This document shows positions 25,149-33,639 of a stretch of DNA of 64,000 bases, piece by piece. Position 1 is the first letter of the stretch. Every line of letters begins with the position of its first letter. The notes beneath the pieces are model-generated. The model did no database searches, was not told where the DNA came from, and was given only the letters and a program-made list of their open reading frames with translations. The position numbers and the translations under genes are program-made. The DNA is from Acinetobacter corruptisaponis (GTDB taxonomy: Bacteria > Pseudomonadota > Gammaproteobacteria > Pseudomonadales > Moraxellaceae): NCBI RefSeq assembly GCF_030053775.1, contig NZ_CP125669.1, positions 1,173,962 to 1,237,961 of the forward strand, given 5' to 3'.

Positions 25149-26385
25149 CATTCTTTTCCTATTTGGTTTTTTAGGCATCTGGATTCCCCAGGCATTTTGG
25201 GCATGGCTTAGTTTTCAGGCATGGAAATACTCAAAAAATGCGGCAAAGGAACTGGAAAATATGCCTGTTCCTGATCAATGGCCTGTGTTAAGTGTCCTGA
25301 TTCCCGCCTATAACGAGGGCGTGGTCATTGAAGACACCCTACATGCGATTGCCCAGCAGGACTATCCTGCACATGCCTATGAAGTGCTGCTGATTAATGA
25401 TGGTTCAAAGGACAATACACTGGAAATTGCTGAACGCATGGCAGCCATTTATCCCTGCATCAAGATTGTCAATGTGCCCAAAGGTATGGGTGGCAAAGGC
25501 AAATCACGGACTTTAAACAATGGTTTGCCGCACGCAAAGGGTGAACTGATTGTGGTCTATGATGCTGACAGCACGCCAGAATCCAATTGCGTTCGGCTAC
25601 TCGCCCAAACCCTGCTGGCAGATAAAAAACTGGTTGCAGTCAATGGTAAGGTCAGGACACGAAACTGGCGGGACAGCATCCTGACCCGCTTTATTGCGAT
25701 TGAGTTTATTTTCTTTCAGTGGATTTTCCAGGGCGGCCGCTGGCAACGTTTTGAGCTTTCGACCCTGATGGGAACCAACTACGTCATTTGGCGTGATGCG
25801 CTGGAAACACTGGGCGGTTTTGATGAAAAATCTCTGGTGGATGACACTGAAATGAGCTTCAGGATTTTTCTGGGGCAAAAGCGGATTAAGTGGGTGCCCT
25901 ATGCGGTGGGCTGGCAGCAGGACCCTCCCTCATTGAGCGTATTTATCAAGCAGCGTTCACGCTGGACTCAGGGCAATTTCTATGTCACCAGCAAGTATCT
26001 GCCGATTGCACTGAGAAAACCTTTCCCTATTGGCATCGAAATCTTTAACAACATTATGTGCTACGTCCTGTTCGTGCCCGCACTGATCTGGAGTCACATT
26101 ACCTTAACCCTGGGTCTGCTAGGTATTGCGGGGATTAGCGTTGCAGGTCCATTTACCCTACTTTGGGGAATGTCGTTCTGCCTATATGTGGCGCAAATGT
26201 GGTTCACGCTTTCACTGGAACGGGCCAAACCCCAGTTGTATTTCTTCTCGGTTTTATCCTATGTCACCTATTCCCAAATCTTCCTGTTTATTGTTTTTAA
26301 AGCGGCGTACGACATGCTGAAAAATAAGATTCAAGGCAACTCCCTGCAATGGTACAAAACCGAACGTAGCAAAGAGAGAAAATAA
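25135..26385 (+). CDS. Processive family-2 glycosyltransferase (polysaccharide synthase catalytic subunit)
   Basis: 416 residues; the ATG at 25135 has AGGAGA 7 bases upstream. Membrane helix at 5-27, then a cytosolic GT-A domain: VLIPAYNEGVVIEDTL, LLINDGSKDNT, VVYDADS (DxD metal site), SLVDDTEMSFRI (base aspartate region) and KQRSRWTQGN (the Q-x-x-RW motif of processive synthases). Three to four more helices follow (IMCYVLFVPALIWSHITLTLGLL; FTLLWGMSFCLYVAQMWF; FFSVLSYVTYSQIFLFIVF). The layout matches BcsA, PgaC and hyaluronan-synthase-like enzymes. There is no PilZ domain. The sugar is not deducible from the protein, but a WecB gene in the locus points to ManNAc. The next gene starts directly after its stop. 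Confidence 0.88.
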   Translation: MPAIDILFLFGFLGIWIPQAFWAWLSFQAWKYSKNAAKELENMPVPDQWPVLSVLIPAYNEGVVIEDTLHAIAQQDYPAHAYEVLLINDGSKDNTLEIAERMAAIYPCIKIVNVPKGMGGKGKSRTLNNGLPHAKGELIVVYDADSTPESNCVRLLAQTLLADKKLVAVNGKVRTRNWRDSILTRFIAIEFIFFQWIFQGGRWQRFELSTLMGTNYVIWRDALETLGGFDEKSLVDDTEMSFRIFLGQKRIKWVPYAVGWQQDPPSLSVFIKQRSRWTQGNFYVTSKYLPIALRKPFPIGIEIFNNIMCYVLFVPALIWSHITLTLGLLGIAGISVAGPFTLLWGMSFCLYVAQMWFTLSLERAKPQLYFFSVLSYVTYSQIFLFIVFKAAYDMLKNKIQGNSLQWYKTERSKERK

Positions 26386-28233
26386 ATGAAGAAAAATACC
26401 TTACGCCACCATATCCTCAGTATTCTTTTGGCAAGCACCACCCTCTCTTTGCCAGTGTTGAGCTCTGCGGATACATGGAACACCTGGACCTTTGACAACA
26501 TCAACACATCCAATAAATATACGATAGAGCCCCATTTCTTCTATGTCGGTAAAGGTTCGGAGTGGCAAAGCATCCGCTTTAGCAGTGAATACTCAACTGA
26601 GCACTTCACCACCTTGCTGGTCAAGTATGATGACAAGCTGATCTATAACACCACCCTGAATGGTGCGGGCGAGTTAAGTTTTAACATCCCAGCCAGCGAA
26701 AGTGGCTTTCACCGTCTGGACTTTATTTTACAGCAGTATTCACCACCGACTTCACCTGCTGCTGACCGCACAACATTCTGTAGTGAAGATGTTGATCAGG
26801 TGACTTACTTAACCAATTCAAAAATGGATTATCTACGCCATCGACCTGTCTATAAGTTAAAAGACCTGCCCGATGCATTATTTAATCCACAGATTGTACG
26901 CCCAACGCCTTTTGTGGGTGTGCTCAAGTTCAACTCAGCCAATATGGCTGAGGCCACCATGCTGGGTCGTTTGATCAACGCATGGACACCTGTAACACCA
27001 ATTCGATGGTATGAACAGAGTGAGCCTGCGGATCAGGCAGCCAACTTCTTTATTGAAATCAGCCGTTCCGCTACACCACTACCAAACGGCACCTTGGTGG
27101 AAATCAGCGCACAAAATGAAATTCCAACCCTGCGCATTCAATATGACCAGCCTGAAAAGCTCGCTTCTGCCATTAATGGCCTGCTCAATCCTGAGTATCT
27201 AAAACAGCTCGACACATCGGCCACATTTCTTCCTAATAAACTGGCTGCACCGAACTGGGCAAAACTGAAACAGATCAAAACCCTTGCAGACTTAGGTATT
27301 GAGGATTTCAGGCTCAATCAGGCGGACAAGAACCTGTTTCTAAACTTCCCAGCGGTTTGGCAGCCCACTGATATTTTACAGGGCCAGATTGCCTTGCGGG
27401 TTCAAAGTGGCTTACTGGAGGGTTCCAATATCACCACCTGGATTGATGGTGGTCTTGCAGGCAGCCTGAAAACGGCGGAGCTGGAATCAGACCCAGTCAA
27501 CCGACAGTTTAACTACTTTGCCAAAACCATTTCTGACAATACCACCTTTAGCATGAAGCTGGAAAACTCTGTGATTGTCAACTCCCAGTGTTTGCCTACT
27601 GCCAAAGGTTCGTTATGGATTGACACCAAGAAATCGACGGTGAAACTGCCGCATAAAATCAAGAATGGGGTGGCCTCCCTGTCCATGAGCTTTGCCACTC
27701 ATCCGACCATTGCAATTGACGGCAATCCAGGCAGTCTGGAAATGGCGATCGCCATCAGTCAGGCTGCGAAAAAAATGCTGATGACCAATGACCCTGTTCC
27801 ATTGAATCTGGTTAAATTTGACAGTTCCAAACCAGAAGTCCTGAATATTCGGGTAAATCCGAATATCTACCGTCAACAGATTCTCATGCATCCCGACATT
27901 ATCTATGCACCTGCGGCTGCACGTGGTTTTCTGGTCAATGTCCACAACCAGCGTTTCGATGTGATTACCGATTCGGTTGAGGGCGCGCAGAACTTCACCA
28001 GACTTTGGGATAAGGTTCAACCGAATATTCCGAATAATGTCAGTAAAATTTTAGTGGCGGAAAATGGGCAGATCTTTGCGCTGCAAAAAATTATTATTGG
28101 CAACCAAAAAGCGCCTCTGGTACAGCAATCTTCTTTCTTTATACTGATCGTTATAATCTCTGCTATCATGATTGTGGCAATTTTGCTTTGGTACTGGCGC
28201 AAACGACCTCATGATCAGAAGAAGGCGGATTAG
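26386..28233 (+). CDS. BcsB-like periplasmic subunit of a polysaccharide synthase
   Basis: 615 residues. The signal peptide ends near SSADTWNTW (residue 28). The body is beta-rich and periplasmic, with the alternating carbohydrate-binding-like and flavodoxin-like modules of BcsB: LKFNSANMAEATMLGRLINAWTPVTPIRW and an NRQFNYFAKTISDNTTFSMKLEN stretch. A single transmembrane helix (SFFILIVIISAIMIVAILLWYW) and a basic tail end the protein, as in BcsB, which anchors next to the synthase and guides the polymer. Overall similarity to BcsB is judged by layout and pattern. It begins at the base after the glycosyltransferase stop and overlaps the lipoprotein gene by 23 bp. Confidence 0.7.
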   Translation: MKKNTLRHHILSILLASTTLSLPVLSSADTWNTWTFDNINTSNKYTIEPHFFYVGKGSEWQSIRFSSEYSTEHFTTLLVKYDDKLIYNTTLNGAGELSFNIPASESGFHRLDFILQQYSPPTSPAADRTTFCSEDVDQVTYLTNSKMDYLRHRPVYKLKDLPDALFNPQIVRPTPFVGVLKFNSANMAEATMLGRLINAWTPVTPIRWYEQSEPADQAANFFIEISRSATPLPNGTLVEISAQNEIPTLRIQYDQPEKLASAINGLLNPEYLKQLDTSATFLPNKLAAPNWAKLKQIKTLADLGIEDFRLNQADKNLFLNFPAVWQPTDILQGQIALRVQSGLLEGSNITTWIDGGLAGSLKTAELESDPVNRQFNYFAKTISDNTTFSMKLENSVIVNSQCLPTAKGSLWIDTKKSTVKLPHKIKNGVASLSMSFATHPTIAIDGNPGSLEMAIAISQAAKKMLMTNDPVPLNLVKFDSSKPEVLNIRVNPNIYRQQILMHPDIIYAPAAARGFLVNVHNQRFDVITDSVEGAQNFTRLWDKVQPNIPNNVSKILVAENGQIFALQKIIIGNQKAPLVQQSSFFILIVIISAIMIVAILLWYWRKRPHDQKKAD

Positions 28234-29089
28234 AACAACACTTATAATATTATCAGCCTTGTTGTTTTTGGGAGGTTGCATGCACCTGATGCAGTCAGAA
28301 GTGCAGCCTCCCCAGATTGAAGGTATTTTCTGGCAACCTGATTTAGCCAGCACCCCACCCTCAGGCAATTGGCACCTGCTGGGTGTTTCAACTTTTATCC
28401 CGCAATGGTCAGTGGTGCAGTCAAAGGCATGGTTTGACCATGACACAGGTTTTAGCAAATGGAAAAGAAACATCAACCTGAAACAGCTCAGTCAAAACGC
28501 ATGGGCACAACATATTATTCTCGGTTTGGCGGGTGAATATAATGAAAGAACAGCCCGTGCTGAGGTGTTACGTCTCGGCAAGGAATCTCAATCGATTATC
28601 AGCAAGACCCAGCCCGTTCCCCTAAAAGGTTACTACTTTCCTGTTGAGGCCGACCCCACATGGTTAGGTGTACATCGACTTGCCCAGACAATTGAAAGCC
28701 TGCCTAAACCAATGTGGATCAGTATTTATAGTGGAGAGACAACTCCTGAACATATAGATATGTGGCTTAAAAGCTGGCTACCCAAAGATACAGGTGTGTT
28801 TTTTCAGGATGGGGTTGGCGTGGGTACACGCTCACCGCAACAGGCACGGAAAATACTAAATCAACTCCAGCAGGAATTTGGCAAAGACCACATCATTATT
28901 GTGCTGGAAGCGTTTCGTCCCACCTCAAAAGGAACATTTCGCTCCGCTTACCCGTGGGAAATCATTCAGCAACTCAAAGCTTATGAGGGCCAAAAAGTTT
29001 ATATTTTTGATGGCCCTCACTATATGAACCGTTTTAACGTTTATAGTGTTGCATTGTGGTATCGCCTGCATTACGGCTCACCGCACTGA
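28211..29089 (+). CDS. Lipoprotein, possible TIM-barrel glycosidase of the exopolysaccharide locus
   Basis: 292 residues from the ATG at 28211, inside the end of the BcsB-like gene. A lipobox, LFLGGC, follows MIRRRRIRTTLIILSAL, so it is a lipoprotein; Cys is near residue 23. The mature part alternates strands and helices: GNWHLLGVSTFIPQW, IILGLAGEYNE, GYYFPVEADPTWLGVHRLAQTI, MWISIYSGETTPEHIDMWLKSW, GVFFQDGVGVGTRS, IIIVLEAFRP and VYIFDGPHYMN. This resembles DUF4434-like and other TIM-barrel glycosidases, with E in PVEAD, D in FQDG and E in VLEAF as candidate acids. Synthase-dependent systems usually include a hydrolase or deacetylase (BcsZ, PgaB, PelA). The enzymatic call is inference. Confidence 0.55.
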   Translation: MIRRRRIRTTLIILSALLFLGGCMHLMQSEVQPPQIEGIFWQPDLASTPPSGNWHLLGVSTFIPQWSVVQSKAWFDHDTGFSKWKRNINLKQLSQNAWAQHIILGLAGEYNERTARAEVLRLGKESQSIISKTQPVPLKGYYFPVEADPTWLGVHRLAQTIESLPKPMWISIYSGETTPEHIDMWLKSWLPKDTGVFFQDGVGVGTRSPQQARKILNQLQQEFGKDHIIIVLEAFRPTSKGTFRSAYPWEIIQQLKAYEGQKVYIFDGPHYMNRFNVYSVALWYRLHYGSPH

Positions 29090-29098
29090 ATAGATAAA

Positions 29099-29115
29099 GG
29101 CGAACACAGTTCGCC
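29099..29115. terminator. Hairpin between the convergent exopolysaccharide operons
   Basis: GGCGAAC-ACA-GTTCGCC, followed on the minus strand by TTTATCTATT. It lies between the lipoprotein stop (29089) and the wecB stop (29139). Confidence 0.65.
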
Positions 29116-29138
29116 CCTAGGCCTTATATTTAATTTTC

Positions 29139-30269
29139 CTATGAGGATTGTGCAATCACATCCAGAATCCGTTGTGATGCCTGACCATCACCAAATGGAT
29201 TTTCCACATTTGCCATCGCAGCATAATGAGCCTGATCTGAAAGCAGCTTTTCCGATTCTGCAATAATCTTGGCCTGATCTGTGCCCACCAAAATGCCCGC
29301 TCCCACTTGCACCACCTCTGGTCGCTCAGTGGTGTCACGTAAGATCAACACAGGTTTATGGAATGATGGACTTTCTTCCTGCAAACCACCAGAGTCTGTC
29401 AGGATAAACTCGGCACGGTCAATCACAGCCAGCAAACTTGGATAATCAAGTGGTTTCACCAGATGCACCTGAGCGTGATCGGCAAATTGAGCATGCACAA
29501 CATCGTGCACTGCTGGATTTAAATGCACAGGCCAAACAAAATGAACATCTGGATATTTTTTCGCCAAATGTTCCACCGCATTACAGATATTCTGGATACC
29601 CTCGCCAAAATTCTCCCGACGATGCGCCGTAATCAACACCACCCGCGCATTGGCTGGAAAAACTAAACCATGCTGTTGCAGATAATTGTGCTGTGTCGCT
29701 TGCTGTTGAATCAGTTCCCGCCCTAAATAGACGGCATCAACAACGGTATTACCTGTTACGGTAATGGCATCATCAGCGATATGTTCCTCCAGCAAGTTCT
29801 GTCTGGATTGTGCAGTGGGCGCAAAATGCCATCGGGTAATTCTGGAAACCAGTTGACGATTTCCCTCCTCAGGGAATGGGTGGTCCAGATCAAAAGAACG
29901 CAGACCCGCCTCGACATGCGCCACAGGAATTTTCATGGAGAATGCCACCAGCCCAGCGGCAAGCACGGTGGTGGTATCCCCCTGAATGATGATTGCATCA
30001 CGCTGCTGACCATCAGTAAAGATATTTTCCAGTTGGCCTAACCCTTGAATGAGTAACTGATTTAGGCTCTGTCCAGCATTCATCATTTTTAAACGTTGAT
30101 CAATTTTGATATTAAAGAACTCAATTGCGTCACGCACCAGTTCATCGTGTTGCCCTGTAAAAATCACTTCAACATTAAAACGGTCATCCTGTTGCGCCAA
30201 TAGAATCACTGGAGCAAGTTTGATCAGTTCTGGACGTGTACCAAACACAATCGAAATCAGTTTTTTCAT
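29139..30269 (-). CDS. wecB: UDP-N-acetylglucosamine 2-epimerase
   Basis: 376 residues, the family's usual length. Motifs: FGTRPELIKLAPVI at the N-terminus, GDTTTVLAAGLVAF, HVEAGLRSFDLDHPFPEEGNRQLVSRI, TAHRRENFGEG, and LTDSGGLQEESPSFHKPVLILRDTTERPE. It interconverts UDP-GlcNAc and UDP-ManNAc in the cytoplasm. WecB normally accompanies WecC in ECA or capsule clusters; neither WecC nor other capsule genes are here. Instead it is two bases downstream of an outer-membrane TPR protein, so it most likely supplies UDP-ManNAc to the synthase at 25135-26385. Confidence 0.93.
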   Translation of the reverse strand: MKKLISIVFGTRPELIKLAPVILLAQQDDRFNVEVIFTGQHDELVRDAIEFFNIKIDQRLKMMNAGQSLNQLLIQGLGQLENIFTDGQQRDAIIIQGDTTTVLAAGLVAFSMKIPVAHVEAGLRSFDLDHPFPEEGNRQLVSRITRWHFAPTAQSRQNLLEEHIADDAITVTGNTVVDAVYLGRELIQQQATQHNYLQQHGLVFPANARVVLITAHRRENFGEGIQNICNAVEHLAKKYPDVHFVWPVHLNPAVHDVVHAQFADHAQVHLVKPLDYPSLLAVIDRAEFILTDSGGLQEESPSFHKPVLILRDTTERPEVVQVGAGILVGTDQAKIIAESEKLLSDQAHYAAMANVENPFGDGQASQRILDVIAQSS

Positions 30270-30271
30270 GC

Positions 30272-31486
30272 TTAGAAATCCTTATAAAACACCAGTTCAG
30301 TACGCGTATTGTTATAACTATCCTTACCATCATCCAGACCACCATTAAAATAGTGTCCATATAGACGTTCTACACGCAACTTGACTGGAGCATAGTTAAA
30401 TGGTTGCCATGCGATGCCCGCACCATATTCAAATAAATTGTTGTAATTTTCATTTTTGGAGTCAGCCAAGGCATGCAGTTTGCCATAGGCCTGCACCGTA
30501 CCTGTTTCACCACGGTACACATTAAAGCCTGAACGCAATCTCAGGTCAGCAATCACGTTATAGTCTTCACGGGAATAACTGGCAACATTGCCATACAGGT
30601 CGGTAAAATAATCATTCCAAACATTACTCTGCTCCATTGGGGGATTGGCATACCATTCCTGATAGCCTGCAAGACCACCCACCACGCTTTCACGGAATTT
30701 ATCCCGATTACGGTCAATCAGGTCATAGCTCCCACCAACTTCCAAATATGCCCGAATGGGTAGTGTTTCCCAAGGTTGGTAATTGGCTCCCACACCCACC
30801 GTAACCGCATTCTCATCAATAATTTCTGGACGTACCCCACCCTTTGATTTTGTGTCACGGTTCAGGTTTAAAAACCCATAAACCTGTGCCCGACCATTAT
30901 CCAGATTTCTTCCATAGCGCATTTTTAATGGAAAAATAAAGTCGTCATAACGGGACTCATAGGATGGCGCAAAATAAATATCCTTAAAGATTGGCTTCAC
31001 CACTGCACCACTCAGGTTTTGTACAGCCTGCTGGGATTTAGCCGCAATTTCCGCATCTGAGGAGCTGGATAGATTTTTGAAAATCTCCAATGCCTCCTGA
31101 TTTCTTTTTTGTTGATTAAGTAGATAAGCTTCCTGTAGCTTAAGCTGATCGTCCTGCGGTGCAAGCTGTTCAGCCTTGCGGACGCTCTGAATCGCCTCAT
31201 TTTGCTTGTTCAAACGAATCTGCAAATAGGTCAGGCTTTTCCAGACCTTTATGTCCTGTGGAGTCAGTTGCCCAAGTTCAATCAGGATTTTTTCAGCGTT
31301 TTCTGGCTGGCTCTGTTCAATTTTATAGAACTGATCCCAACGATCATAAATGGGATTGCCTGGTTTATAGGCGGCATCACCCTCTTTAACAAAATCAGGT
31401 TCAGCACTCATCGCCTGCTGGGCTGAGAAAGCGAGGGCCAAGATCAAGAATGAATGATGAATACGCTTTTTTTTCAAGTTTTTCAT
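30272..31486 (-). CDS. TPR and beta-barrel outer-membrane protein, NfrA-like exporter candidate
   Basis: 404 residues with a signal peptide (HHSFLILALAFSAQQAMSA). Residues about 35-160 form three to four TPR-like helical pairs (YDRWDQFYKIEQSQPENAEKI; VWKSLTYLQIRLNKQNEAIQSVRKAEQLAPQ; EALEIFKNLSSSSDAEI). From about 170 the sequence alternates aromatic strands and turns (YFAPSYESRYDDF; AQVYGFLNLNRDTK; IRAYLEVGGSYDLIDRNRDKF; TVQAYGKLHALADS) and ends with aromatic F in ELVFYKDF, typical of an outer-membrane barrel. Known: NfrA, BcsC and PgaA combine TPRs and a barrel to export polysaccharide. Together with WecB, NfrA is the nearest model. It is the first gene of a two-gene operon. Confidence 0.65.
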   Translation of the reverse strand: MKNLKKKRIHHSFLILALAFSAQQAMSAEPDFVKEGDAAYKPGNPIYDRWDQFYKIEQSQPENAEKILIELGQLTPQDIKVWKSLTYLQIRLNKQNEAIQSVRKAEQLAPQDDQLKLQEAYLLNQQKRNQEALEIFKNLSSSSDAEIAAKSQQAVQNLSGAVVKPIFKDIYFAPSYESRYDDFIFPLKMRYGRNLDNGRAQVYGFLNLNRDTKSKGGVRPEIIDENAVTVGVGANYQPWETLPIRAYLEVGGSYDLIDRNRDKFRESVVGGLAGYQEWYANPPMEQSNVWNDYFTDLYGNVASYSREDYNVIADLRLRSGFNVYRGETGTVQAYGKLHALADSKNENYNNLFEYGAGIAWQPFNYAPVKLRVERLYGHYFNGGLDDGKDSYNNTRTELVFYKDF

Positions 31487-31715
31487 CTAATATCTCAACT
31501 AAAAATAGCAACAGGGTGAGTTATAAAAAATCGATTTAATCTAAATAAAAGTGTTAAACCATTCACATATTATAACGAAGTCACCGTTATCGTATCGTTA
31601 AAATAAGTTATTTTATAGCTAAGTTAAGTGGATGAATCATTGATAAAATTTTCATAAAAATGATTTTTCATAATGGACTTGAGACTTGTTTCATTATTTT
31701 TATAAGAGCCGAATT
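31487..31715. promoter_or_regulatory. Divergent promoter region of the TPR-wecB operon and the VIT1-like gene
   Basis: About 230 bp of AT-rich DNA between divergent starts. An imperfect palindromic stretch (AACGAAGTCACCGTTATCG) lies near 31578. No specific operator can be named. Confidence 0.35.
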
Positions 31716-32417
31716 ATGTCTTTTTCCCATCATGCAGAACCTCATGTCATACAACGTTCAGGCTGGTTACGTGCCGCTGTGCTTGGTGCAAATGATGGCA
31801 TCATCTCTGTGACCAGTTTGATTATGGGCATGGCTGCCAGTGGCGCCAGTGCACATACCTTGTTAATTACCTGTATTGCAGGGCTGATCTCTGGGGCAAC
31901 CTCAATGGCTGCTGGAGAATATATTTCAGTTAAGTCGCAGGAGGATATTGAAAAGTCAGACCTGCGTTTTGAGGCCAGAGAACTTGAAAAGAATCCCCAT
32001 GCGGAACTTGGTGAACTCACTCAGATTTATATTTCACGTGGCTTAAACCCTGAACTGGCGCATGAAGTTGCCAAACAGTTGACTGAACATGATGCGCTGG
32101 GTGCACATGCCCGAGATGAAATTGGCATCCATGAAAATACCGCCGCCAATCCTGTTCAGGCAGCACTTTCTTCTGCCGCCTCCTTTTCATGCGGTGCTGT
32201 ACTCCCCATGCTGGCTATCCTGCTCAGTCCAGACACTTTTATTGCCCATGCCGTTTTGGTGACAGGCATTATTTCACTGGGGTTGTTAGGCGCACTTTCC
32301 AGCTATTTTGCACATACCTCAATGCTAAAAGGCAGTTTGCGCATTATGTTATGGGGCATTTTAGCCATGGCTTTCTCAAGCTGGGTGGGATCTTTATTTA
32401 ATGTCTCAACCATTTAA
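31716..32417 (+). CDS. VIT1/CCC1 family iron or manganese transporter
   Basis: 233 residues from the ATG at 31716 (AAGAG about 8-12 bases upstream). Helix 1 starts with the family pattern GWLRAAVLGANDGIISVTSLIMGMA, then LITCIAGLISGATSMAAGEYISVKSQED. A cytoplasmic metal-binding helical region rich in E and D follows (DIEKSDLRFEARELEKNPHAEL), then three further membrane segments (SSAASFSCGAVLPMLAILL; HAVLVTGIISLGLLGALSSYF; IMLWGILAMAFSSWVGSLF). Known: CCC1/VIT1 proteins move Fe2+ or Mn2+ out of the cytoplasm. The gene has no operon partner. Confidence 0.87.
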   Translation: MSFSHHAEPHVIQRSGWLRAAVLGANDGIISVTSLIMGMAASGASAHTLLITCIAGLISGATSMAAGEYISVKSQEDIEKSDLRFEARELEKNPHAELGELTQIYISRGLNPELAHEVAKQLTEHDALGAHARDEIGIHENTAANPVQAALSSAASFSCGAVLPMLAILLSPDTFIAHAVLVTGIISLGLLGALSSYFAHTSMLKGSLRIMLWGILAMAFSSWVGSLFNVSTI

Positions 32418-32532
32418 AACCATTATTTTTTCAGGAATAAATATTATGTATATTCAATAATTAAATACTGGTTATTATTTGCAAGCGTTTTTGTTTTTGC
32501 GTTATGGTGACTAAAAGCAAAGTGAGAATATA

Positions 32533-33579
32533 ATGATGTCAATCCTAGAATTACTAGAAATAAAACACCCTATTTTTCTTGCACCTATGGCAGGTGTATC
32601 AACGCCTGAACTGGCCGCTGAAGTTTCCAACCAAGGCGCGTTTGGTTCTTTAGGACTAGGGGCAAATACACCAGAAACGGCAAAAGCTGAGATTTTAAAA
32701 ACACAGGCACTTACGGATAAACCCTTTCAGGTCAATTTCTTTTGTCACCAACCTGAACAGCTTGATGAACAAAAAGCCCAACAATGGATTGAATATATAC
32801 GACCGCAATTTGCCAAGTTTGGTGCCGAACCACCGACTGAATTGCACTGCATTTATCCAAGCTTTTTAGACAATGATGATTTTTTAAATGTGGTGCTGGA
32901 AACAAATCCCAAAGCTGTGAGTTTTCATTTTGGTATTCCCCATCCTCACCAGATTCAGGCACTCAAAGATGCAGGGATTGTCACCATGGTTTCTGCTACC
33001 AACCTGATTGAGGCACAACAGATTGAGGTGGCAGGAATCGACATTATTATTGCACAGGGTATTGAGGCTGGTGGACACCGTGGTATTTTTAACAAGCACT
33101 TTGATGCAGCGATTCGAACCAGTCATTTGGTTCAGTTGATTAGCAGACACTGCAAATGTCCAGTGGTGGCTGCTGGTGGAATCATGAATGGTGACCAGGC
33201 CAAATTGATGTTTAAGCAAGGTGCCTCCGCCGCGCAACTGGGAACCGCATTTGTGCAGTGCAGAAGCTCAAATGCCAACGCAGCTTATCGTAAGACATTA
33301 TTCAGCCAAAATATTACCCAGCTCAGCGCCAGTTTATCAGGTCGTCCAGCCCGCGGACTGCTGGGCACATGGCACACCCAGATTGATGCCCCTAATCGTC
33401 CAGAATTACCTGAGTATCCATATACCTATGACTTAACCAAACAATTGATCAGTGTTGCCAGTCAGCACAATGATCCTAGTTATGGTGCATTTTGGGCTGG
33501 CATGAATGTAGGACAAATTCGGGAACTGGAAGCAGCCGACCTGATTAATCAACTGGTTTTGGAAATAAAAACCAATTAA
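32533..33579 (+). CDS. Nitronate monooxygenase
   Basis: 348 residues of the FMN TIM-barrel family (2-nitropropane dioxygenase-like). Motifs: PIFLAPMAGVSTPELAAEVSNQGAFGSLG for FMN, FQVNFFCHQPEQ, AQGIEAGGHRG with the catalytic histidine, PVVAAGGIMNG, and GASAAQLGTAF. The family oxidises nitronates such as propionate 3-nitronate and detoxifies them. It is convergent with the adhesin gene, separated by a strong palindrome. Confidence 0.9.
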   Translation: MMSILELLEIKHPIFLAPMAGVSTPELAAEVSNQGAFGSLGLGANTPETAKAEILKTQALTDKPFQVNFFCHQPEQLDEQKAQQWIEYIRPQFAKFGAEPPTELHCIYPSFLDNDDFLNVVLETNPKAVSFHFGIPHPHQIQALKDAGIVTMVSATNLIEAQQIEVAGIDIIIAQGIEAGGHRGIFNKHFDAAIRTSHLVQLISRHCKCPVVAAGGIMNGDQAKLMFKQGASAAQLGTAFVQCRSSNANAAYRKTLFSQNITQLSASLSGRPARGLLGTWHTQIDAPNRPELPEYPYTYDLTKQLISVASQHNDPSYGAFWAGMNVGQIRELEAADLINQLVLEIKTN

Positions 33580-33594
33580 AACGTTTTAATTAAA

Positions 33595-33620
33595 AAAACC
33601 CGTTCAATTGAACGGGTTTT
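33595..33620. terminator. Bidirectional terminator between nitronate monooxygenase and adhesin
   Basis: Perfect 26-bp palindrome (arms AAAACCCGTTCAA and its complement) with A/T runs on both sides. It ends both convergent genes. Confidence 0.9.
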
Positions 33621-33639
33621 CCACTTTATGCTTTAAATT

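Noticed and set aside
23452..31486. Assignment of the polysaccharide locus to cellulose (bcs) or PNAG (pga)
   Set aside because: No PilZ-bearing BcsA, BcsC or BcsZ and no PgaB-type deacetylase can be seen, and WecB is not part of those systems.
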